From Nonomuraea sediminis (GTDB lineage: Bacteria; Actinomycetota; Actinomycetes; Streptosporangiales; Streptosporangiaceae): 64,000 nucleotides of DNA. Position numbers and translations under genes: made by a program. The stretch spans positions 558,001-622,000 of the forward strand of contig NZ_JAHDTI010000009.1 in the NCBI RefSeq assembly GCF_018531495.1, in the 5' to 3' direction. Positions 7,998 through 15,900 of the stretch are shown piece by piece. Position 1 is the first letter of the stretch, and every line of letters starts with the position of its first letter. Under the pieces are notes generated by a model. That model was not told where the DNA came from, searched no databases, and was given only the letters and a program-made list of their open reading frames with translations.

Positions 7998-9521
7998 TTG
8001 AAGCGCATCCTCCTCCCGGCCGGTGGCGCCATTCTGGCCACTGGTCTGCTGGCTGCTGGCCTGGCCGGCACCGCTCACGCCGACAACCCGTACGACATGG
8101 ACCAGATGGCCGCTGCGGCCAAGGTGGACCAGGTCGTCAAGTTCTGGACGGCGGCCAACGGCGCTGCCCTGCAGAAGGCTGTTGCGTACACCTTCGACTA
8201 CAAGAAGGTTACGAAGATCCAGCAGAAGGGCGGGTATTCGCCCGACACGAAGCCCAGCTCCGTGCCGGCGATCGGTGACGAGCCGAAGAAGGCCATCAAG
8301 TACCAGAACATCAACATCCCCAAGACGATCGGTCGCGTCTTCTTCGCGATCGGGGACAAGCTGTACTGGTGCACCGGTACGTCGATCCAGTCGCAGTACC
8401 GCAACCTGGTCGCCACGGCCGGTCACTGCGTCTACGACATCGCCGGTAACAACGATGTCCTCGACAACTGGGTCTTCGTCCCGGGCTACTACCAGGGCAA
8501 GGCTCCGGCGGGCGTCTACGTGGGTAAGACTGCCTTCACCCACTACGACTTCACCAACTACGAGGACTTCGACCGCGACTACGCGTTCGTCCAGGTCTAC
8601 AACGGCCTCAAGTTCGGTGGCACCGACCAGCGCAAGTACGTGTCCTACGACGAGTTCAAGGCGTTCAAGGGCATCAAGGCCGACGAGAAGCAGACGGTCA
8701 GCAAGGCTGAGTACGACGCTGCCAAGCTCGACCCGGCCAAGACCGACTTCTACGACGTTGACCCCGGCTCGGACCCCGAGCTGTCCGGCCCGGACTTCCC
8801 CGGCGCCGTGGTCGACAAGTGGGAGGTCAGCCAGGCCTACTACGAGAAGGCCCCCGTTGGTAAGGGTCAGCTCTACAAGTTCGGTCCGCCGATCACCGAG
8901 AACGTGACCTACAAGGACGCGCTCGCGTACCTGGACAACCAGAAGAAGGACCCTGCCAAGTACCCGGGCACGGTTGACGTTGACGACAAGATCAACGCGA
9001 CCATCACCCACTACTACGTGCAGAAGTGGTACAAGCCCGGCAAGGAGACCCGCTACTTCAAGTGGGTGTTCTACATCGTCACCAGTGACTCCCTCGACGC
9101 TGGTCGCCTCGGCGACAACGTCGGTGGCGCGGGTGTCGCGTGGAACCAGCCGACCGGCAAGTACGTCCGCACCTTCGGTTACCCGGGTGGCGAGCACCCC
9201 GACGGCAACCGCCCCTACACGGGCGTCACGCCGAAGTGGTGCTACAACAAGACCTCGGGCAAGGCGACTGTCATCGCCGCCTACAAGGTCGAGGAGCAGG
9301 TGGCCCTGAAGTGCGCCGTCACCGGCGGCATGGACGGTTCCTCCTGGCTGTACAAGTACAGCAACGCCAAGCGCACCGGTTACGTCAACGGCGTCACCAG
9401 CCTCATCCTGGACGTCGACGGCAACAACCGTTACGACACGATCACCTCGCCGTACTTCGACGGTGAGACCGCGACGGTCTACAAGGCCGCTGCGAACCAG
9501 TGGTCCGGCAAGCTGTACTAA
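7998..9521 (+). CDS. Secreted trypsin-like pseudoprotease, array copy 5 (Ser to Asp, long insert)
   Basis: 507 residues from the TTG at 7998 with AAGGAG at 7987-7992; the signal peptide runs LKRILLPAGG to about AHA. His143 and Asp194 (DFDRDYAFV) are kept, but the nucleophile motif is the most degraded of the set: GMDGSSW (Asp446, with GGP changed to GSS). The oxyanion-hole region is therefore altered as well. The long insert between the Asp and GRLG motifs is present and ends TSDSLDAGRLG. The C-terminal loop is DVDGNNRYD. It is closest to copy 4 in coding sequence and promoter, so the pair looks like a relatively recent duplication. Confidence 0.9.
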   Translation: MKRILLPAGGAILATGLLAAGLAGTAHADNPYDMDQMAAAAKVDQVVKFWTAANGAALQKAVAYTFDYKKVTKIQQKGGYSPDTKPSSVPAIGDEPKKAIKYQNINIPKTIGRVFFAIGDKLYWCTGTSIQSQYRNLVATAGHCVYDIAGNNDVLDNWVFVPGYYQGKAPAGVYVGKTAFTHYDFTNYEDFDRDYAFVQVYNGLKFGGTDQRKYVSYDEFKAFKGIKADEKQTVSKAEYDAAKLDPAKTDFYDVDPGSDPELSGPDFPGAVVDKWEVSQAYYEKAPVGKGQLYKFGPPITENVTYKDALAYLDNQKKDPAKYPGTVDVDDKINATITHYYVQKWYKPGKETRYFKWVFYIVTSDSLDAGRLGDNVGGAGVAWNQPTGKYVRTFGYPGGEHPDGNRPYTGVTPKWCYNKTSGKATVIAAYKVEEQVALKCAVTGGMDGSSWLYKYSNAKRTGYVNGVTSLILDVDGNNRYDTITSPYFDGETATVYKAAANQWSGKLY

Positions 9522-9569
9522 ATCAGCTTCCTTAGGCCTGGGGTCCAAACCCAGTCCGACCAGCTTCAC

Positions 9570-9608
9570 CCGAAGGGCTCGGCGCAAGCCGGGCCCTTCG
9601 GCCTTTTC
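9570..9608 (+). terminator. First of two tandem terminators after array copy 5
   Basis: A 14-bp stem with one G-U pair (CCGAAGGGCTCGGC / GCCGGGCCCTTCGG), a GCAA tetraloop and a following CCTTTTC. Confidence 0.85.
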
Positions 9609-9611
9609 ATA

Positions 9612-9649
9612 CCAAGGGGCTCGGCGCACGCCGGGCCCCTTCGGCTTTT
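9612..9649 (+). terminator. Second of two tandem terminators after array copy 5
   Basis: The stem AAGGGGCTCGGC / GCCGGGCCCCTT with a 4-nt loop is followed by CGGCTTTT. It is nearly a copy of the preceding hairpin. Confidence 0.85.
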
Positions 9650-9792
9650 CAGAAGGAAGGCCTCTTAAGCCACGCTGTGGGCATATCACTGCACTTCAGG
9701 AGCTCCAAGACATCGGGAATGATCCCTTACCTCTGTGACCAGAGTGACGATAGGGTCCTTACACCCCAAGTGTTAACTCTGTGGAGTCCCTT

Positions 9793-11220
9793 GTGAAGCG
9801 CCTGCTCATCCCCCTGACCGCCGCCGGCCTGTGCGCAGTAACCCTGACCCTCCCCGCCCACGCAGACCCGTCCGATCCCCTGACGACCAAGGCCGCCGAC
9901 GCCTACCGCACCGCCTCCTTCTGGCTGGACGCCAACGGTGCGGCACTCAAGAAGGCCACCGAGTACCACTGGGATCTCAAGCAAGTCCCCAAGCTCATCC
10001 AGGCCAAGACCACGCCGGACGGCAAGCCGGGCGAGACCGCCCCCATCACCCCGCAGGCCCCCAAACGCGCCCAGAACATCAACCTGCCCATCACCCTGGG
10101 CAAGGTCTTCTTCCTCGACCGCCAGGGCAACTACCGCTGGTGCTCCGCCTCCTCCATCCAGGCCCGCAACCGCAACCTGGTGGCCACCGCCGCCCACTGC
10201 GTCTACGAGGGCGCCGACCGCACCTACGCCAAGTGGGTCTTCATCCCCGGCTACTACCAGGGCAAGGCCAACTGGGGCGTCTACGTCGGCGCGTACGCCT
10301 TCTCCGGCGACGCCGATGTGGCGTTCGTAGCCGTGCACAATGGCTTCGCCTTCAACGGTGAGAAGCAGGTGTCCTTCGAGGAGTTCAAGAACTGGCAGGG
10401 CGACAAGTGGATCAAACCCCGCGAAGTCGCCCCCAAGGACTGCCTGCTCAAGCTGGACCAGTGCTGGTCCGAGGGATCCGGCAAGGATCTCGTCGGCCCC
10501 AGCTTCCCCAACGCCGCCCTCGAGCGCGACGAAGTGACAGAGCAGGTGTACGGCGCGGCCAAGACGGGCCGTGGCAACGGCTTCAAGCTCGGCGAGCCCA
10601 TCCCCACCCCGGTCACCAAGTCCCAGTGGGACGCCTACAAGGGCCCCGGCAAGAAGAGCGTCGACGCGGCGGGCAACTACCTCGTCACCCACTTCTACAC
10701 GCAGAAGTGGGTCAAGCCCGGCCTGGGCCGCAAGTTCTACCTGGCCGAGTTCATCATCGGCCTGGCCAAGGACACCGGCCGCCTCGGTGACGCCGTCGGC
10801 GGCCAGGGCGTCTCCTGGAACCAGCCCATGGGCAGCCCGGTCATGGCCTTCGGCTACCCCGCCGACCCGCAGCCCGACGGCGACAAGCAGTTCACCGGCC
10901 TGACGCCCAAGTGGTGCAGCGGCAAGACTGGCACCAAGATGTACCAGGTCAACACGTTCCGCGCGGAGACGCACCAGATCCTGAAGTGCTCGATGACAGG
11001 CGGCGCCGACGGCGGCCCCTGGATCGCCAAGTACGACAACAACAAGCGCAGCGGCTTCGTCAACGGCGTCACCAGCCTGATCCAGGACACCGACGGCAAC
11101 GGCCGCATCGACACGATCAGCACCGCCTACTTCGACGGCGAGATCGCCGCCGTCTACAACAAGGCCACCTCCGCCGCCACCAACCCCGTCGTCAGCCCCA
11201 AGGGCGAGCTGATGCAGTAG
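9793..11220 (+). CDS. Secreted trypsin-like pseudoprotease, array copy 6 (Ser to Asp, long insert)
   Basis: 475 residues from the GTG at 9793 (GGAG at 9783-9786; the product begins VKRLLIP like copy 3). A GTG at 9781 in frame is an alternative. The signal peptide ends near AHA. His135 (TAAHC) is kept. The Asp loop is shortened to GDADVAFVAVHNG, with Asp175 in place. The Ser position is Asp406 (GADGGP). The long insert carries a Cys pair (DCLL...QCW). The C-terminal loop is DTDGNGRID, and the tail ends SPKGELMQ like copy 3. A TAGGGT -10-like hexamer at 9751-9756 is preceded by a weak CRP-like sequence (TGTGACCAGAGTGACG, 9734-9749). It is the last member of the array. Confidence 0.88.
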   Translation: MKRLLIPLTAAGLCAVTLTLPAHADPSDPLTTKAADAYRTASFWLDANGAALKKATEYHWDLKQVPKLIQAKTTPDGKPGETAPITPQAPKRAQNINLPITLGKVFFLDRQGNYRWCSASSIQARNRNLVATAAHCVYEGADRTYAKWVFIPGYYQGKANWGVYVGAYAFSGDADVAFVAVHNGFAFNGEKQVSFEEFKNWQGDKWIKPREVAPKDCLLKLDQCWSEGSGKDLVGPSFPNAALERDEVTEQVYGAAKTGRGNGFKLGEPIPTPVTKSQWDAYKGPGKKSVDAAGNYLVTHFYTQKWVKPGLGRKFYLAEFIIGLAKDTGRLGDAVGGQGVSWNQPMGSPVMAFGYPADPQPDGDKQFTGLTPKWCSGKTGTKMYQVNTFRAETHQILKCSMTGGADGGPWIAKYDNNKRSGFVNGVTSLIQDTDGNGRIDTISTAYFDGEIAAVYNKATSAATNPVVSPKGELMQ

Positions 11221-11225
11221 CCGCC

Positions 11226-11365
11226 TCAGGCGAGGGCGAGCTCCTTGGTCTGTTCGTTCAGCTCGATGACGATCGGCTCGGACTTGTACGGCTCCAGGCG
11301 TCGCCGCAGGTCGTTGGCGTAGGAGCGGGATCGGGCCGACTGGAGCTCGCCCGCCAGCGTGAACG
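11226..11365 (-). pseudogene. 3' fragment of a TPR/HTH regulator gene
   Basis: The minus-strand peptide FTLAGELQSARSRSYAND...LEPYKSEPIV matches the C-terminus of the intact regulator at 25437-26795. About 60 bp are identical between the copies. Homology stops abruptly at 11365 (25575 in the intact gene); beyond it nothing resembles the regulator. Only the last 45 or so codons survive, lying 5 bp after the stop codon of array copy 6. The remainder, 11366-11598, holds nothing I recognise. Confidence 0.8.
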
Positions 11366-11598
11366 GCCAGCCATCCTCCACCACGCAGCGGGGCAACCGA
11401 AGCCAGCGATGAGGCATGAGGGTCGCAATCCACGCCGACGCTGGAGACTCTCACCCAGAACAAGATTATTTGGGCTTGTCCCGCACTCAACCAAAGTGGT
11501 CAGTACACCCTAGAGGCGTTCCCCCGACTCAACATCGGAACCCGGGCGGGAACATGGCCGCAGAATGTCATGAACTACCGAACATCCCTTTGGACTCG

Positions 11599-12930
11599 TC
11601 AGGTGCGCAGCCGGGCTCGGATGAAGCAGACGGAGAGGTCACCCTCCTCGGAGGCGCCGTAGCTCGACCAGTCCACGTCGCTCGCGAATCGGGCCAGGTC
11701 GGCCTTGCTCAGAGTCTCCCGGCTAGGTGTGTGGCCGCACACATAGTCGTCGGGATCGGCGACGATGGCGGGGAGATCGTTGAGGTTCCAGAGGAAGGCT
11801 CCGCCGTCGGCACTTCCCCACAACGCGACGCGTCCGTCGGTGCTCAACGCGATCGAGCTCACCTCCCGCGTGTTCCCCTTTAGAGTGGCCAGCCGTACGG
11901 ACCGGGACGTATCCAACAGGAAGCCGGTACCGCTCCCGCTCCCCACGAGTGCGGCCTTGCCGTCCGCCGTCAACCCCAGAGCATTCATGTCGACGGACGG
12001 GAGGGGAAACGTGGACTTGTGGACGGGACGCCTCGCACCGTCGAGCGCCCACACGTCGGCGCGGCCGGAGTTGGCGACGACGATCGTCCGCCCGTCCGCA
12101 CTCATGGCCGCCGTCTCCGCGAAGTGCTCGGGAAGCGCCAGGTCGGCCAGTTTCGCCGGACGCGCGGAGTCGGTCAGATCCCAGATGGCGACCGCCTTGT
12201 CGCCACCGGTCACGGCTGTCCGGCCATCCCCGCTCATCACAACTTCCCGGAGACGGGAAACCTCGGTCATCGAACGGCGGGCAGGATGGGAACCGCCCAG
12301 ATCCCACACCGTCATGGTGTCGTTGCCGGCGATGACGGCGATGCGGCCGTCACGGGTCGTCGCAACCGTCTGCGCCTGGCCCGGCAGCATGCCGACGCGT
12401 TTCGGGTGCGCGGGCGTGGTGAGATCCCACACCGACGTGCCGCCGTCCCCGCCGACCAGAGCAGTACGCCCGTCGGCAGACAACGCCACCGCGGTCCCCT
12501 CGCCCGGCCCCAGCACGGCCACTCGGTCGGATCTGTCCGCGGGCGCGACCGCCGGATTGAGCCAGGTCTCGAGATTCCACACGCTCACGCCGTCGTCGCC
12601 GCCAGTGAGAGCGACCCGCCCATCCCCGCTGACCGCCACACCCCACAGCGCTTCCCGCTCCAGATCCAGGCGATGAGACAGCACGAGCGTGTTGATCAAG
12701 CTTGCTCGGGTCTGCTCGTCCTCGTGGATCTCCAGGGCAGCCACACCGAGAGCCCGCGCCGTCGCGGGGTCGTCCTCGCGCAGCTCTGCCGCCTGCAGCG
12801 CGAGCCGGTGCGCCAGGTCGGCCCGCTCGCGCGCGACCCTGCTGTCGTGTTCGCTCTTGAACGCGAACCCGCCCGCGATCGTCGCCAGAACCAGCACAAC
12901 GGCGAGCGAAACCACGGAGATACGAGTCAT
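11599..12930 (-). CDS. Membrane-anchored WD40 beta-propeller protein
   Basis: 443 residues from the ATG at 12930, preceded by GGTGGAG; an in-frame ATG at 12969 would overlap the Rhs gene. One N-terminal membrane segment (about residues 5-25) is followed by the sequence LALQAAELREDDPATARALGVAALEI, typical of the linker before propellers in actinobacterial NTPase/WD40 proteins. Then come about seven WD-like blades with repeated SxDGRxAxxGGxxGxxVWDL. The short C-terminus has two Cys. There is no kinase or NTPase domain, so this is a stand-alone propeller outside or on the membrane. It starts 25 bp after the Rhs gene on the same strand, so the two are probably co-transcribed. A role as partner or immunity factor for the Rhs protein is inference. 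Confidence 0.75.
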   Translation of the reverse strand: MTRISVVSLAVVLVLATIAGGFAFKSEHDSRVARERADLAHRLALQAAELREDDPATARALGVAALEIHEDEQTRASLINTLVLSHRLDLEREALWGVAVSGDGRVALTGGDDGVSVWNLETWLNPAVAPADRSDRVAVLGPGEGTAVALSADGRTALVGGDGGTSVWDLTTPAHPKRVGMLPGQAQTVATTRDGRIAVIAGNDTMTVWDLGGSHPARRSMTEVSRLREVVMSGDGRTAVTGGDKAVAIWDLTDSARPAKLADLALPEHFAETAAMSADGRTIVVANSGRADVWALDGARRPVHKSTFPLPSVDMNALGLTADGKAALVGSGSGTGFLLDTSRSVRLATLKGNTREVSSIALSTDGRVALWGSADGGAFLWNLNDLPAIVADPDDYVCGHTPSRETLSKADLARFASDVDWSSYGASEEGDLSVCFIRARLRT

Positions 12931-12955
12931 CCTGTCTCCACCGGAACTGGATCTC

Positions 12956-15900
12956 CTAAAGAGGGCCATAATCCGTCTTGTTCTGCCAGCACGGCAAGCC
13001 CTTGTAGCCCGTACACCTCTCCTTCCACGTGATGACCGCGATACCCGCTCCTTCGCCGTGGAACTTGCTCTGAGCCATTGCGGCGCTCATGGTGTCGTCG
13101 TCTATCTTCTTGATCGCGGCGGTGATGACATCTAGCGCGGCCTTGGCCACGCCGCAACCCGCCGCGAAGTGTGGCTCGCCGATGCCAAGGACGGCCGCGC
13201 AGACATCGAGGGCGGAGCCGAAAACGGTGACGAACATGTCGTCGCCTTTCGAGAGCGCTCCCTTGTCCTCATCGCTCACGTAGGTGACGCACTTGCCCTC
13301 CTTCTCGCAGATGGAGAAGGTCACGTCCTGCCAATTCTCTCCCTGTGTGCAGTTGTTGCCCTTGAGGCCGCGCAGCCCGTCGCACCGTTTCATGAAGGAG
13401 TTCCAGGTCGCGCCGCAGGTGCCCTTGTCGCTGAAGAGCCCTCGCTGGGCGCTGTCCCGACAGTGGGCAAGCGCGTTGACACCGAAGGCGCATTCGTTGG
13501 CTGACATTCCCCGGCCGCGCCTGTAGCAGGAGAGGAACTTGTCCTGCATGTCGTTGCACTTGACGTTCTCATGCAGTCTGCAGCGGAACTGCGTTTCCGC
13601 GAAGGAGCTGCATCCGGGATCGTCACCTCGCTTGTCCGAGCGGCAAGAGTAGTAATCGAACCGCACGTTGTCGCATACGCCGCCAGCCCCCTGCCCGTAC
13701 CCCTTCCTGCCGCCGTTGAGATCGCCGAATTGGCAGCGGCGGACCTCCTGGCTCGCGCCGACGCAGACGTCATGGCTGTGCCCGGGCCAATACTCTCCGC
13801 CCTTACGGCACCAGACATATTGATCCGCGAAGGCGTCGCAGATCTTGTGGTTGGTCTTGAAGTTACCGCCGCGATTCTCGGTGCGGCAGCCTATGTAGTC
13901 GGTTTTCATGCCCTGGCAAATGGCCTTGCCGGACTGTCCCTTGTTCTCCTTGGCGCAGTCCTTGTATTCGCCAGCTGCGTCCTTGCAGATCGGGTCCTTG
14001 CTCGTCTTGGCCCCTTTGGGGCAGGTCTTGCCCTTCGCCGAGGCCCCTGCCAGCGCTGCGCCCATGGACGCGCCCCCAAGCGCGTGCCCGACGATGCTGA
14101 TCGCCAAGTGGATGACCTTGTTCACGAGTTTGCTGGCGATCTTGCTCAGCGAATCGTGGCCGCTGGGATCGATATTGGTGAGTGGGTTGTCGTTCGCATA
14201 GGTGTAGCGGTTGAGCTGAACGCTGGGATCGGGACTCTGAGTGAGGGTATCGCGGGAGACGAAGCTGCCTGTGGTGGGCTGATACCATCTGGCCGCCATG
14301 TTGACCTTCCCCGTGTCGAGGTCGGTGTAGGCCCCTTGGTACCCGAGTAAGTGAGCGTCGCCGGCGCGCGCGGTCACCTCGCCGAACGGATCGTAGGAAG
14401 CGGAGTCCAACAGGGTGGAGCCATCCGCCTTGAACGTGCCCACCAGATCGCCATGTAGGTCGGAATAGGCGAGTTGGGCGCCGCCGCCGTCACTGATACC
14501 CAGGGTGCGGCCTAACGCGTCCCTGCCGAAGAGTCCTCGCTTGACCCCGTTCGCGTCACTTACGCACACGAGGTTGTTTGTGAGTCCGTCGTATGCGTGG
14601 TGCATCGTCTGCGTGCCTTGCACGCGGGTTTCGACCCGGTCCAGGGCGTCGTAGTCGTAGGTGACCGCGTCGTCGTTGATGAGGCGGTCGAAAGCGTCGA
14701 ATTTGGAGATATGGACGATGCCGCTGGAGTCCTCGCTGAGGGTCCCGCGTGCTGTGTAGGTGTAGGTGTGGCCGTCACCTGAGGTGAGGCGGTTGCGTTC
14801 GTCGTAGGTGTACGTCTTGGCGCCTGCCTTGGTCCGGTTGCCGGAGGCGTCCCATTCGTAGGCGGTCTTCTTACCGTCTGGTGCGGTCCACGAGGTTAGG
14901 CGGTTGGACCAGTCGTAGGCGTATGTGTTCGCCCCGGCGCCAGCCGTACCGGCCGTGGTCTTGGAGGTCATGTTGTCGTCGAGGTCGTAGCCGTACTCGA
15001 TGGAGGCGATGGGGCTGGCCGACGAGGTGGTGAGCTGGTCCTTGGTGAGGCGGTTGAGCGCGTCATAGATGTATACGCGGCGGGCGCCGCTGGCGCCGTA
15101 TGCCATGTTGGTCAGGCGTGAGGCCTTGTCGTAGGTGTAGTCGATCGTGGTGGCGCTGACCGGGTCCACGGATTGGGTGAGCCGGTCGGCGTCGTCCCAG
15201 GTGAAGGCGGAGTTGCCGGTTGCATCGACGCGCTGGACGAGGCGTTTGTTGGCGTCGTAGGCGTAGGCGTTGATGTCTCCGCCCGGGCCGCTGGTCTTCA
15301 GGAGCAGGCCGCGGTCGTTGAGGGTGAAGGTGAGGTCGTTGGCGTTGGTGAGCCTGCCTACCTGGTCGTAGCCGAAAGTCTTGTCCTCGGTGGCGACCTC
15401 GGCGCCGGTTCCCGTCTGCTTGACCATGCGGTTCAGCTCGTCGAAGGTACGGTCGACCCTTACACCGCCGGGGGCGAGGCGGCTGACGGGGTTTCCGCCT
15501 GCGTCGTAGCTAGTAGTCCAGGTCCGGTCTGCCAGGTTGGGATGGGCGGCAGTGCTCGGCTCGATCACCGACTCGGCCATGCCTAGGCTGTTGTAGGTAG
15601 TGAAGGTGGCGTTGCCACGGCCGTCGGTCGACCTGGTCTGGGCTCCGGTGGCGTCGTAGCCGAAGGATGTGGTGATCTTCTCGGTGGCCGACACCGGTTC
15701 TTGGTGTTCGATCATCCGGTTGGCTGCGTCGAACGTCTGGGTGACGGTGTGCCCTTCCGCGGAGGTCAGGCTGATGGGGTTGCCAGCCAGGTCGTAGCCG
15801 AACGTGCGGGCGCGCAGCACCGATCCACTGGTGTCGAGGTCCTGGCTCCGGATCTTGCGTCCAGCCAGGTCGTAGCTCGCGGTGCTGGACACGCCCAGCG

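Noticed and set aside
9734..9749. CRP-like site before array copy 6
   Set aside because: TGTGACCAGAGTGACG keeps only one good half-site (8 of 10 positions) and touches the -10 region; too weak to list as a site.
13382..13987. Eukaryotic contamination as an explanation for CX9C motifs
   Set aside because: The motifs are in frame with a bacterial Rhs core, with the same codon usage, and flanked by actinobacterial genes.
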